Origin: Kaistella montana
Lineage (GTDB): Bacteria; Bacteroidota; Bacteroidia; Flavobacteriales; Weeksellaceae
Reading direction: 5' to 3'
DNA: 64,000 bases
Assembly: GCF_024436175.1 (NCBI RefSeq)
Contig: NZ_JANFQP010000002.1
Span: forward strand, 620,001-684,000
Within the stretch, counting starts at the first letter, position 1. Every line of letters begins with the position of its first letter. Positions 1 to 8,248 of this stretch are shown here, piece by piece. The notes under the pieces are model-generated. The model did not search any database, was not told the origin of the DNA, and saw only the letters and a list, made by a program, of their open reading frames with translations. The position numbers and the translations under genes are program-made.

Positions 1-169
1 CACTTCTTTCATCCACAATACTGTAGCAATTGAACTCATCGGTCTCGGAAAAATGAATGGCCAAAGGCGCATTACGTGATCCAGGAGATATAACGATGTT
101 GAAAATTCCGTATTCTTTTAGGAGATATGCTAAGATTTGGATGCTTCTTTTGGAAGAGAACTGTTTCAT
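1..169 (-). CDS. menD: MenD N-terminus (partial, runs off the window)
   Basis: Reading leftwards from an ATG at 169-167, the first 56 residues are those of 2-succinyl-5-enolpyruvyl-6-hydroxy-3-cyclohexene-1-carboxylate synthase, the thiamine-diphosphate enzyme that joins isochorismate and 2-oxoglutarate in menaquinone synthesis. The family signature SPGSRNAPLA is at residues 28-37 and the ThDP-activating Glu of VDERS is at residue 54. The frame stays open to base 1, so the remaining ~500 residues lie outside. A -7 box 20 bases upstream supports the start. Menaquinone fits the quinol-oxidising act operon at 31-39 kb. The identification rests on the signature and is firm despite the short length. 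Confidence 0.9.
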   Translation of the reverse strand, partial: MKQFSSKRSIQILAYLLKEYGIFNIVISPGSRNAPLAIHFSETDEFNCYSIVDERS

Positions 170-189
170 TTGGAAATTTTGACTAACTG

Positions 190-197
190 CAAATTTA
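190..197 (-). promoter_or_regulatory. -7 promoter box of menD
   Basis: Reads TAAATTTG on the minus strand, a perfect match to the Bacteroidota TAnnTTTG element, 20 nt before the menD ATG; predicted leader about 13-15 nt. Confidence 0.6.
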
Positions 198-313
198 CTG
201 ATAATTAAAATTTTAATCAGAAAATATTTGATATGGTTTTTATTTAAAAATAAGCATCGATTTGCTTGATAGGTTTACATAGAAAAAGGGACTATTAATT
301 GAATAAAATCACT

Positions 314-321
314 TAATTTTG
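314..321 (+). promoter_or_regulatory. -7 promoter box of the oxygenase gene
   Basis: TAATTTTG matches TAnnTTTG and lies 29 nt before the ATG at 351. No well-spaced -33 TTG is obvious. Confidence 0.5.
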
Positions 322-350
322 CAACGAAACATTTTTTTAATCAATTCAAT

Positions 351-1298
351 ATGAAACAGATCCCAAGTGTGGATTTGCGTGATTTCCTTTCGGGTAACCC
401 GGAACGCAAACAAAAATTTGTAAATGAAATCGGAAAAGCATACGAAGAAATCGGTTTTGTGGCCTTGAAAGGTCACTTTCTCGATGAGAAACTGGTGGAT
501 GATTTGTACCAAGAGGTAAAACATTTCTTTGAATTACCTGTGGAAACCAAACAAAAGTACGAAATCCCGGGAATCGGCGGACAGCGCGGTTACGTAGGTT
601 TCGGAAAAGAAACTGCCAAAGGATTTAAAAAAGGGGATTTGAAAGAATTCTGGCATTTCGGGCAATATTTGGAACCAGGTTCTAAGTATGAAGAAGTTTA
701 TCCGTACAATGTGGAAGTTTCGGAAAACCCGAAATTCAATGAAGTGGGGAAAGAAGCATTCAAAATGTTGGAGAAAACCGGCATTTATGTGTTGCGCGCT
801 TTGGCTTTGCACCTTGGTTTGGATGAATTTTATTTCGACAAATTTGTCGGTGAAGGAAACTCTATTTTAAGACCAATTCATTATCCACCAATTACCGAAG
901 AGCCGGATAACGCGGTACGTGCAGCTGCACACGGCGACATCAACTTGATTACGCTTTTAATGGGTGCTCAAGGGAAAGGTCTTCAAGTAATGAATCACGA
1001 CGGAGAATGGGTAGATGCAATCGCAGAACCGGATGAGTTGATGATCAATGTGGGAGATATGTTGTCGCGTCACACCAATAATAAACTGAAATCAACCATT
1101 CACCAAGTGGTAAATCCACCACGCGAATTATGGGGAACTTCAAGATATTCGATTCCTTTCTTCATGCACCCGGTGAGCGAAATGCCGCTGAACGCATTGG
1201 AAGGAACCTATGACGAAAACAATCCAAAATTATATCCTGATACTACTGCTGGGGAATTTCTTCACGAAAGACTTGTAGAATTAGGTTTGATCAAGTAA
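351..1298 (+). CDS. 2-oxoglutarate/Fe(II)-dependent oxygenase, isopenicillin N synthase-like
   Basis: A 315-residue protein of the isopenicillin N synthase-like dioxygenase family. The N-terminal DIOX_N-type region is about residues 4-120 and the double-stranded beta-helix follows. The iron ligands are visible: His194 and Asp196 (HGD) and His251 (STIHQVV). Arg265 and Ser267 (RYS) would hold the 2-oxoglutarate carboxylate. Length and motif spacing are normal, so it should be an active cytosolic oxygenase. The gene is monocistronic, with its own -7 box and terminator. Substrate cannot be told from sequence, and no biosynthetic cluster surrounds it, so the name isopenicillin N synthase should not be taken as function. 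Confidence 0.85.
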   Translation: MKQIPSVDLRDFLSGNPERKQKFVNEIGKAYEEIGFVALKGHFLDEKLVDDLYQEVKHFFELPVETKQKYEIPGIGGQRGYVGFGKETAKGFKKGDLKEFWHFGQYLEPGSKYEEVYPYNVEVSENPKFNEVGKEAFKMLEKTGIYVLRALALHLGLDEFYFDKFVGEGNSILRPIHYPPITEEPDNAVRAAAHGDINLITLLMGAQGKGLQVMNHDGEWVDAIAEPDELMINVGDMLSRHTNNKLKSTIHQVVNPPRELWGTSRYSIPFFMHPVSEMPLNALEGTYDENNPKLYPDTTAGEFLHERLVELGLIK

Positions 1299-1320
1299 GA
1301 TTTTCAAAATTTAGAGCTAT

Positions 1321-1351
1321 AAACGGGCAGATTTTTCTGCCCGTTTTTTTT
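1321..1351 (+). terminator. Intrinsic terminator of the oxygenase gene
   Basis: Perfect 10-bp stem (AAACGGGCAG pairing with CTGCCCGTTT), a 6-nt loop and a run of T, 23 nt after the stop. Confidence 0.9.
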
Positions 1352-1431
1352 GTTTAGATTTTCAATGAAATTCAATGCTTTCTTCAAAGGGCAAGTTTTT
1401 TCAAAATACTCACCATGAAAAATAGGTTTCG

Positions 1432-1439
1432 TAATTTTG
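1432..1439 (+). promoter_or_regulatory. -7 box of ypdA, predicted leaderless
   Basis: TAATTTTG ends 4 nt before the ypdA ATG, so transcription should begin at or within a base or two of the start codon. Confidence 0.6.
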
Positions 1440-1443
1440 TACC

Positions 1444-2406
1444 ATGGAAATTTTAGAGGTATTGATTATCGGAGCCGGACCCATCGGGTTGAATTGTGCT
1501 TTGGAAGCAGAAAAGAATCAACTGAATTATTTAATTATTGAAAAAGGGACCATCGTCAATTCGCTCTATCATTATCCGTTGTATATGCGGTTTTTTTCCA
1601 CAGCCGATAAATTGGAAATCGCCGGAACTCCTTTTATCACTTCATCTCCAAAACCGGGAAGACAAGATGCTCTGGAATATTACCAAGGAATTGCCCGTCA
1701 ACGAGAGCTGAAAATCAACCTTTACGAACGGGTTTTAAACATTTCTAAAAATGAAATCTTCGAGGTTGAAACTTCTAAAGGAAAATATCTCGCAAAAAAC
1801 ATCATCATTGCAACCGGATTTTATGATATTCCGAATTTGTTGAATATTCCTGGTGAAAATTTGCCTAAAGTAAAGCATTATTATACAGAACCTTATCCTT
1901 ACGCGAAACAGAAAATTGTGGTTGTTGGAGCAAGTAATTCAGCGGTGGATGCTGCTTTGGAAACTTACAGGAAAGGTGCGGAAGTAACCATGATTATCAA
2001 AGGTTCGGAGATTTCTAAATCGGTGAAATATTGGGTAAAACCAGATATTGAAAACCGAATTGCGGAAGGCAGCATTAAAGCTTATTTTAATGCAGAAATG
2101 GTAGAAATTAAAAATAATTCTGTCATTTTTAAAGATGAATTGGGCAAAATCCATGAAATTGAAAACGATTTTGTGCTTGCGATGACCGGCTATCTTCCCG
2201 ATTTCGAATTTCTAAAAAACTCCGGAATTCAATTAAAAGACGAAAACCTTCGCCCAATATACAATCCTGAAACCATGGAAACTAACATCGAAAACCTCTA
2301 TTTGGCAGGCGTAGTTTGCGGAGGAAAAGACACCCACCTTTGGTTCATCGAAAACTCCAGAATCCACGCGGAAATGATTATGAAAGATATTTTAAACAAG
2401 AATTAG
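1444..2406 (+). CDS. ypdA: YpdA-family bacillithiol disulfide reductase-like flavoprotein
   Basis: A 320-residue FAD/NAD(P)H pyridine nucleotide-disulfide oxidoreductase fold. The FAD-binding GAGPIG is at residues 10-15, and the second Rossmann loop (VVGASNSAVDAALE) begins near residue 160. The central region lacks the CxxC redox pair of thioredoxin reductase, as expected for the YpdA group, which is known to reduce bacillithiol disulfide. Residues such as YPLYMRFFSTADKLEI are typical of the family. Bacillithiol synthesis genes occur in Flavobacteriia but none is in this window, so the role is inferred. The start is fixed by the glycine-rich loop and by a -7 box only 4 nt upstream. Confidence 0.85.
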   Translation: MEILEVLIIGAGPIGLNCALEAEKNQLNYLIIEKGTIVNSLYHYPLYMRFFSTADKLEIAGTPFITSSPKPGRQDALEYYQGIARQRELKINLYERVLNISKNEIFEVETSKGKYLAKNIIIATGFYDIPNLLNIPGENLPKVKHYYTEPYPYAKQKIVVVGASNSAVDAALETYRKGAEVTMIIKGSEISKSVKYWVKPDIENRIAEGSIKAYFNAEMVEIKNNSVIFKDELGKIHEIENDFVLAMTGYLPDFEFLKNSGIQLKDENLRPIYNPETMETNIENLYLAGVVCGGKDTHLWFIENSRIHAEMIMKDILNKN

Positions 2407-2486
2407 CCTCTTGTGAAATTTTTATTTTAAAAAGTAAACCAATACAATATTTTTTACAACAACAGGTCATTCCCAATTAATTTCCT

Positions 2487-2494
2487 TATCTTTG
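2487..2494 (+). promoter_or_regulatory. Distal candidate promoter for the EF-G paralogue
   Basis: TATCTTTG matches TAnnTTTG and lies 349 nt before the ATG at 2844. If used, the 11-bp repeat array would be inside a long 5' leader. Confidence 0.35.
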
Positions 2495-2595
2495 GAATCA
2501 GTTGAACTTTAGTGCGTTGTGTTGCTTTTCCAATTCCAAAACGCTCATTTTTTACTTATTAATTTTCCCCAATCCATTTATAGAAAGTAAATCCA

Positions 2596-2672
2596 AAAGG
2601 TTGAGCCGTAGTTGAGCCGTACCAAAGTTATGTCAAAGGTATATCAGAGGTATGTCAAAGGTATGTCAAAGC
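2596..2672. repeat. Seven 11-bp tandem units upstream of the EF-G paralogue
   Basis: Units of 11 bp run in unbroken phase. The last four (2629-2639, 2640-2650, 2651-2661, 2662-2672) are variants of TATGTCAAAGG. The first three diverge: 2596-2606 and 2607-2617 end in GTTGAGC, and 2618-2628 is CGTACCAAAGT. The period is close to one helical turn and not a multiple of three, which argues against coding. It occupies the 437-base gap 2407-2843, which also holds two candidate promoters. A 66-codon frame crossing the array looks accidental. Confidence 0.8.
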
Positions 2673-2766
2673 CAAATTATAGTGTATCGAAAGCTATGGC
2701 CAACTTTACTGCCAAATATCATCTATCCATTTTTGATAAAATAGTTCAACACTTTCAAATCTTTCG

Positions 2767-2774
2767 TAACTTTA
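2767..2774 (+). promoter_or_regulatory. Proximal candidate -7 box (TAACTTTA)
   Basis: TAACTTTA differs from TAnnTTTG only at the last base and lies 69 nt before the EF-G paralogue ATG and about 95 bp after the repeat array. The same TAACTTTA occurs before the oligopeptidase gene at 24923-24930. Confidence 0.35.
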
Positions 2775-2843
2775 ACTACCTAAAAATCAAATGCAGGTCA
2801 TTTCCTTTTTAGCATTCCCATAGAATAATTAAAACTTTATATT

Positions 2844-4967
2844 ATGAGTGCTAATACCCAAGATTTAAGAAATGTAGTCTTGCTCGGCCATTCCGACAGT
2901 GGCAAAACTACCCTGATTGAAACCATGCTCTACGAAGGAGGGGCGATTAAACGCCGCGGTTCTGTTGAAGGACAAAACACCGTGAGCGACCACACCGATT
3001 TGGAACACGAAAAAGGAAAAACCATCTTCTCCCACCAAATGTTCGTGAACTGGAAAAACAACAAAATAAACATTATCGATACTCCCGGATTTGACGATTT
3101 CGTTGGCGAAGTCGTTTCTTCGTTAAAAGTAGCCGATACCGCAGTCATTGTACTGAACGCTGCGAATGGTGTGGAAGTGGGCACCGAACTAGTTTGGGAA
3201 TATGTGGAAAAATACCAAACCCCCGCAATTTTCGTCATCAACCAGATGGATCATCCAAAAGCCGATTATGAGAAAACCTTGGAGCAAGCGAAAGAAAGAT
3301 TCGGCTCGAAACTCGTTCCTATTCAGTATCCATACAATTCCGGTGCTAATTTTAATGCCATTATTGATGCTTTAAGAATGGTCATGTATGAATTCCCTGT
3401 GAATGGCGGAAAACCTGAAAAGAAACCCATCCCAGAATCCGAAATGGCAAGAGCCAACGAAATGCACAATGCCTTAGTAGAAATTGCTGCCGAAAACGAG
3501 GAAGGTTTAATGGAAAAATACTTCGAAGAAGGCAATCTTTCTGAAGAAGAACTCGCCAAAGGAATTACCATCGCATTGGCAAAACAACAGTTTTTCCCTG
3601 TATTTGTAGCCAGTGGACTCAAAGATATGGGCAGCGGAAGATTGATGGGCTTCATCGATGATATTGCTCCGTCTCCTGCTGAAAGACCTGCAAGAAAACT
3701 GGAAAACGGTGGTGAAATTAATTACGATCCTGCAGACAAAACCACCATATTTATCTATAAAACCCTTTCTGAACCACAAGTCGGAATGGTTTCTTATTTC
3801 AAAGTCCTTAGTGGAAAACTAAAACCTGGCGACGAACTCGTCAATGCCAATAATGGAGAAACGGAAAGGATTTCACAACTTTTTGTAGCAGAAGGTAAAG
3901 AAAGGATTCCAGTAAATGAACTGGTTGCAGGGGATTTGGGCGTAACCGTAAAATTAAAATATGGACATTCCAACAATACTTTAAATACAAAAGGTGTTGA
4001 AAGAAAAGTTCGTCCGATGGAATTTCCTGAAAGCCGCATCAGAAAAGCTGTTTCTACCGATTCCACCGCCGATATGGAAAAACTTGTCACCGCTTTACAC
4101 AAAATTGAGGAGGAAGATCCGACTTTGAAAGTGGAGCAGTCTGCAGAACTTAAACAAACAATTCTTCATGGTCAAGGTCAGTTGCACCTAGATTTGGTGA
4201 AGCAACGTCTTCAAAAAGAATTTGGTTTAAAAATGAATTTCGACAACCCGAAAATCCCTTACCGCGAAACCATCACCGGAAAAGCAGATGCCGATTATCG
4301 CCACAAAAAACAATCCGGAGGTTCCGGCCAATTCGGGGAAATCCATATGAGAGTTGAAAATTTCTACGACGATATGCCTGAACCAACTGGTGTAAATATT
4401 CGCCAAAAAGAGATCGAAGATTTACCTTGGGGAGGAAAACTCGCGTTATATTGGTGCATCGTGGGTGGAGCAATTGATAATCGATATATTGGAGCTATAA
4501 AGAAAGGAATTATGCAACAGATGAAAGAAGGTCCGCTCACTGGTTCGCACTGCCAGAATATTCGAGTAGTTGTTTACGATGGCAAAATGCACAGCGTGGA
4601 TTCCAATGATATTTCCTTCCAATTGGCAGCTTCGGGAGCATTCCGCGAAGGATTCAATAATGCAAACCCACAACTTTTAGAGCCAATTTATTCAGTGGAA
4701 ATCCTTTGTCCGGACGAAGATACCGGCGATGTGATGGGTGATTTGCAAACAAGAAGAGCGATGATTTCCGGCATGGATTCCGAAGGTCATTACCAAAAAA
4801 TTCTTGCCGAAGTTCCGCTCGCTGAATTGCACGATTATGGTTCCACATTGCGTTCTATCACTGGTGGTAGAGCAAAATTTACCATGACGTTTTCAGAATA
4901 TCAGTTGGTTCCACCCAATGTTCAGCAAGAATTGGTGAAGTCTCATGCGGTTCTGCATGAAGCTTAA
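2844..4967 (+). CDS. Elongation factor G paralogue (EF-G2 type) with altered GTPase motifs
   Basis: A 707-residue protein with full EF-G architecture: G domain, domain II, and domains III-V that enter the decoding site. The P-loop GHSDSGKT is at 15-22. G2 reads EKGKTI (56-61) where canonical EF-G has ERGITI. G3 reads DTPGFDDF (79-86), so the catalytic His of DTPGH is Phe83. G4 is NQMD (133-136) instead of NKMD. The rest is intact, so this is not a decayed gene. Bacteroides has a second EF-G reported to promote translocation with little or no GTP hydrolysis during starvation; this protein looks like a counterpart, by inference. A normal fusA is expected elsewhere. The 437-base upstream gap with phased repeats suggests special control. 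Confidence 0.85.
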   Translation: MSANTQDLRNVVLLGHSDSGKTTLIETMLYEGGAIKRRGSVEGQNTVSDHTDLEHEKGKTIFSHQMFVNWKNNKINIIDTPGFDDFVGEVVSSLKVADTAVIVLNAANGVEVGTELVWEYVEKYQTPAIFVINQMDHPKADYEKTLEQAKERFGSKLVPIQYPYNSGANFNAIIDALRMVMYEFPVNGGKPEKKPIPESEMARANEMHNALVEIAAENEEGLMEKYFEEGNLSEEELAKGITIALAKQQFFPVFVASGLKDMGSGRLMGFIDDIAPSPAERPARKLENGGEINYDPADKTTIFIYKTLSEPQVGMVSYFKVLSGKLKPGDELVNANNGETERISQLFVAEGKERIPVNELVAGDLGVTVKLKYGHSNNTLNTKGVERKVRPMEFPESRIRKAVSTDSTADMEKLVTALHKIEEEDPTLKVEQSAELKQTILHGQGQLHLDLVKQRLQKEFGLKMNFDNPKIPYRETITGKADADYRHKKQSGGSGQFGEIHMRVENFYDDMPEPTGVNIRQKEIEDLPWGGKLALYWCIVGGAIDNRYIGAIKKGIMQQMKEGPLTGSHCQNIRVVVYDGKMHSVDSNDISFQLAASGAFREGFNNANPQLLEPIYSVEILCPDEDTGDVMGDLQTRRAMISGMDSEGHYQKILAEVPLAELHDYGSTLRSITGGRAKFTMTFSEYQLVPPNVQQELVKSHAVLHEA

Positions 4968-5040
4968 TTGATTTTAATCTAAGGAAAACCTCTCTCAAAC
5001 CAGAAATTCTGGGTTTTAAGGGCAATGGTTTTTGAATTAA

Positions 5041-5074
5041 AAAAAATCCGCTCAGAAATGAACGGATTTTTTAT
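5041..5074. terminator. Bidirectional terminator between the EF-G paralogue and tnaA
   Basis: AAAAAATCCG (5041-5050) pairs with CGGATTTTTT (5063-5072), giving A- and T-runs on both sides so it can stop both converging genes. Confidence 0.85.
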
Positions 5075-5076
5075 TT

Positions 5077-6453
5077 TTACGCTTCCTTCAATTTCACCGT
5101 AAAGTGTCTTAAAATCTCAGATTCCCAAGTGATTTGGTAACCTTTTTTAATTTCATCTCTTCGGTCGAAAACATTTTTAATCGCCACCGCAATATAATCC
5201 ATGTGATTGTTCGTATATGTCCGTCTCGGAATTGCCAAACGAACCAATTCTAGTTTTGGATAGCGGTTTTCACGGGTTTCAGGATCGCGATCAGCTAATA
5301 AAGTCCCAATTTCTACGGTTCTGATTCCGGCTTCTTTGTAAATTTCAGTGGCTAAAGTTTGCGCAGGATATTCTTCCCTCGGAATATTCGGTAAAAATTT
5401 CAGTGAATCAACGAAAACAGCATGTCCACCAATCGGTTTCTGCACCGGAATTCCGAATTCAATCAGCTTGTTTCCCAAATATTCTACCTGAGAAATACGA
5501 CTTTCGAGATATTCGAATTCCGTAGCTTCGTTTAAACCAACAGCTAAAGCTGCCATATCGCGACCTGCCATTCCGCCATAAGTGATGAAACCTTCATAAA
5601 TAATGGTAATATTGGAAGCGGCTCTGAAAATATTTTCGTCATTTAATGCGATAAAACCGCCAATATTCACCAAACCATCCTTCTTGGAACTCATCGTCAT
5701 TCCCACGCCGTAAGAAAAAACTTCTTTTGCAATTTCTTTGATGCTACGGTTTTCCTGACCCTTTTCTCTTTTTTTAATGAAATATGCATTCTCCGCAAAC
5801 CTCGCCGAATCAAAATAAATCGGGATTCCGTATCGGTCGGAAAGTTCTTTTACAGCTTTTACATTTTCGAGGGAAACGGGTTGTCCGCCGGAAGAATTAC
5901 AAGTAATCGTAATGAGACAAAACGGAATTTTTTCTTTCGGATAGGTTTTATAAACTTCTTCTAATTTCTCTAAATTGATATTTCCTTTGAAAGGGTGAAG
6001 ATTTTCAATATCGAATGCTTCATCAATCGTACAATCGATGGCGTGGGCTTTTCTGATTTCAATATGACCTTTTGTGGTGTCGAAATGGGAATTTCCCGGA
6101 ATCACATCGCCTTCTTTTACCAAAACTGAAAACAAAACATTTTCAGCGGCTCTTCCTTGGTGCGTTGGCAAAAGATATTGGAAATCGGTGATTTTTTTTA
6201 CGGTTTCATGAAGTTCCTCGAAGCTTCTGGATCCGGCATAACTTTCGTCGCCCGTCATCAAAGCGCCCCATTGTTGGTCACTCATCGCGCCAGTTCCAGA
6301 ATCGGTTAAAAGATCGATAAAAACTTGTGATGATTTTAAATTGAATAAATTATAGTCAGCTTCTTTGAGCCATTGTTTTCTTTCTTCTTGTGTAGATTGG
6401 CGGATTTCTTCCACCATTTTAATTCGATAAGGTTCTGCGTAAGGGAGTTTCAT
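5077..6453 (-). CDS. tnaA: Tryptophanase (L-tryptophan indole-lyase)
   Basis: A 458-residue PLP beta-eliminating lyase that converts tryptophan to indole, pyruvate and ammonia. The PLP lysine lies in SSKKD (255-259), preceded by FDSARFAENAYF (214-225). Tyrosine phenol-lyase is the close alternative, but its phenol-binding Arg is replaced here by Ile (VEIG), and the C-terminus RHFTVKLKEA keeps the tryptophanase His (His450). The frame opens 28 codons further upstream at 6537, but similarity begins at MKLPYAEPYRI, so the ATG at 6453 is chosen. No tnaC-like leader is seen: the upstream stretch has no Trp codon and no stop. Probably cotranscribed with the DUF502 gene upstream. Confidence 0.88.
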   Translation of the reverse strand: MKLPYAEPYRIKMVEEIRQSTQEERKQWLKEADYNLFNLKSSQVFIDLLTDSGTGAMSDQQWGALMTGDESYAGSRSFEELHETVKKITDFQYLLPTHQGRAAENVLFSVLVKEGDVIPGNSHFDTTKGHIEIRKAHAIDCTIDEAFDIENLHPFKGNINLEKLEEVYKTYPKEKIPFCLITITCNSSGGQPVSLENVKAVKELSDRYGIPIYFDSARFAENAYFIKKREKGQENRSIKEIAKEVFSYGVGMTMSSKKDGLVNIGGFIALNDENIFRAASNITIIYEGFITYGGMAGRDMAALAVGLNEATEFEYLESRISQVEYLGNKLIEFGIPVQKPIGGHAVFVDSLKFLPNIPREEYPAQTLATEIYKEAGIRTVEIGTLLADRDPETRENRYPKLELVRLAIPRRTYTNNHMDYIAVAIKNVFDRRDEIKKGYQITWESEILRHFTVKLKEA

Positions 6454-6555
6454 AAATAATGAATAATTAAAAAAATTAATAATTGGAAATTGAGATTTTT
6501 GAACAAAAATTGGGGTAACTGCCGCTTCTTTGTTCATTATTAATTGTTAATTATT

Positions 6556-7176
6556 TCATTCCGGTGCTTTGAATACGTTGTCATCCGAATGGAATCCTGC
6601 AACGCCACCACTGACAGCGAATTTCATAGCTTGTGAAGCGCTTACATTTTTTAAAATTTGAATATTGCTCGCTTCCACGAAAACCACCCATCCGGAAACG
6701 GCGTAAGAATGGGGAAGATAAACAGAAACATAACCCGGAAATCCAACAGAGGAAAGGTCACTTTGCGTGAGGAAGCCAATTCGCCAAATCGCAGGATTTT
6801 CTGTAGTTTTAATGAGAACAGGTTGGTTGAATTTTTTTTTATCTCCAACGAAAGAGGTCATCACATCTTTCAGCGAAGTGTAAATAAATTTAATACCCGG
6901 AGTGTGCTCGAGCAGATAATCGAAACTATCGACTACCACACGACCGATGATGAATTTGTTCCCCAAATATCCGATAAGGGTAGTGGAACCAATGACAGTA
7001 ATAAAAGTGATGCCGGGATACAGTTTTTCGGAAACCGTTGGAATCATATTATCGATGCCGGAAACAATGTACCAGATGATCCAGATCGTTGCTGCAAACG
7101 GACCGATAATTAATAAACCTTGGAAAAAAGATTTTACCAAGGTGTTGAGGATTTGTTCAAACTTTTGTTTCTGCAT
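6556..7176 (-). CDS. DUF502 family membrane protein
   Basis: A 206-residue inner-membrane protein of the DUF502 family. Two hydrophobic segments lie near residues 17-38 and 55-75. The soluble part follows, with family residues HTPGIKFIYTSLKDV and, later, VYLPHSYAVSGWVVFV. Function is unknown for the family. It lies between miaE (66 nt upstream) and tnaA (102 nt downstream) on the same strand, with no terminator visible on either side, so one transcript is plausible. Start at the first Met of the frame. Confidence 0.8.
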   Translation of the reverse strand: MQKQKFEQILNTLVKSFFQGLLIIGPFAATIWIIWYIVSGIDNMIPTVSEKLYPGITFITVIGSTTLIGYLGNKFIIGRVVVDSFDYLLEHTPGIKFIYTSLKDVMTSFVGDKKKFNQPVLIKTTENPAIWRIGFLTQSDLSSVGFPGYVSVYLPHSYAVSGWVVFVEASNIQILKNVSASQAMKFAVSGGVAGFHSDDNVFKAPE

Positions 7177-7242
7177 CTTTTTTCCGAAAGTAAATTGACT
7201 TGTGTAAAATTAGGAAAATTCTACTGATTTTTGGAAAAAAAA

Positions 7243-7824
7243 TTACCCGTGAATGCTTTCCTTTTTACCGTAAGATTTGATGATTTTAGCTTCGTATTCC
7301 AGCCATTCTTCCCAGCGTTCATTTACATTTTCGGGATCACCCAATTGACGAGCAAATTTGATAAAAGTGGTGTAATGATTGGCCTCAGAAATCATTAATT
7401 CTCGATAAAAAACTTTCAGTTCCTCGTCTTTGATATTTTCGGTAAGCACTTTGAAACGCTCGCAGCTTCGGGCTTCGATCATCGCGGCAAACAGCATTCT
7501 GTCAATAATTCTTTCGTCTCGCGTGCCTCCGTGTCGAACAAATTTAATGAGCTCGCCCACATAATCGTCTTTTCGTTCTCTTCCGAATTCGTAACCTCTT
7601 TTTTTGATGATTTCGTGAACCATTTGAAAATGTTGCAACTCTTCCTGAGCAATGAGAATGAGTTCGGTGATGATTTCGGGATATTCCGGCAACATGGTGA
7701 TCAGCGTTATTGCATTGGTGGTTGCTTTTTGTTCGCACCAAGCGTGATCGGTGAGGATTTCCTCAAGGTTTCCTTCAGCAATATTGGCCCATCTGGGATC
7801 GGTAAGAAGTTTGAGTTTGAACAT
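7243..7824 (-). CDS. miaE: tRNA-(ms2io6A37) hydroxylase MiaE
   Basis: A 193-residue ferritin-like diiron protein that hydroxylates the isopentenyl group of 2-methylthio-N6-isopentenyladenosine at tRNA position 37. Diiron ligand motifs are visible in order: DHAWCEQKAT (26-35), EELQHF, EARSCERF and SEANHYT. Length is normal. It heads a minus-strand group miaE-DUF502-tnaA, with a -7 box 15 nt upstream. The miaA and miaB genes needed to make the substrate are not in this window. Confidence 0.92.
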   Translation of the reverse strand: MFKLKLLTDPRWANIAEGNLEEILTDHAWCEQKATTNAITLITMLPEYPEIITELILIAQEELQHFQMVHEIIKKRGYEFGRERKDDYVGELIKFVRHGGTRDERIIDRMLFAAMIEARSCERFKVLTENIKDEELKVFYRELMISEANHYTTFIKFARQLGDPENVNERWEEWLEYEAKIIKSYGKKESIHG

Positions 7825-7839
7825 TTTTAGAATTTATGA

Positions 7840-7847
7840 CAAATTTA
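7840..7847 (-). promoter_or_regulatory. -7 box of miaE
   Basis: TAAATTTG on the minus strand, 15 nt before the ATG; predicted leader about 10 nt. Confidence 0.6.
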
Positions 7848-7981
7848 ATTAATATTTACTTGACGCTGAATTGCGATTTGATTAGCAATACGATAAATTT
7901 TTAATGAAAATTAAAAGAATAAAGAAAAATTGTGGCATAAATGTTGAATATTGAAAACTATAACATTAAAAAAAATAAATT

Positions 7982-8227
7982 ATGAACACGCAACTATTAT
8001 CAGGTAAACTAGAAAAATTCGGTTTGGTAATCCTTACTTTTTTCTTCAGTGTAATGAGCATGGCTCAAGATGCAACCAAAACACCGGATTTGAATGTGGA
8101 TGTTACTACAACTAAAACCACTACCACAGAAGAGTGGTTCACCAATCCTATTTATTGGGTTATTGGTGCGTTGGTATTGATAATCATTATCGCTTTGGTA
8201 GCGAGAGGTGGTGGCAATAAAAATTAA
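7982..8227 (+). CDS. Small hypothetical membrane protein
   Basis: An 81-residue protein that I do not recognise. Residues 12-28 form a hydrophobic stretch ending in MAQ, which looks like a signal peptide. A Thr-rich linker (TTTKTTTTEE, about 42-51) follows, then a strong transmembrane helix near 57-75 (IYWVIGALVLIIIIALVA) and a short basic tail. The gene has its own strong terminator and an AT-rich leader with no clear -7 box. Its neighbours (divergent miaE, convergent acyltransferase) give no functional clue. Confidence 0.65.
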   Translation: MNTQLLSGKLEKFGLVILTFFFSVMSMAQDATKTPDLNVDVTTTKTTTTEEWFTNPIYWVIGALVLIIIIALVARGGGNKN

Positions 8228-8248
8228 TATACTTAGGTATAATAATTT

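Noticed and set aside
2596..2672. CRISPR array
   Set aside because: The units are contiguous 11-bp repeats without spacers, and there are no cas genes.
2612..2812. 66-codon frame across the 11-bp repeats
   Set aside because: The repeat period is not a multiple of three, the peptide has no family resemblance, and it ends just before the EF-G paralogue; treated as accidental.
5077..6453. Tyrosine phenol-lyase
   Set aside because: The phenol-lyase Arg is Ile in VEIG, and the C-terminal His of tryptophanases is present.
6454..6560. Possible tnaC-like leader peptide ahead of tryptophanase
   Set aside because: The upstream stretch is an in-frame extension with no stop, no Trp codon and no Trp-x-Asp-x-Pro-like motif; it reads as AT-rich intergenic sequence.
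6658..7113. 151-codon frame on the plus strand opposite the DUF502 gene
   Set aside because: It is the antisense shadow of a convincing membrane protein; the peptide is polar, without domain features or its own promoter.
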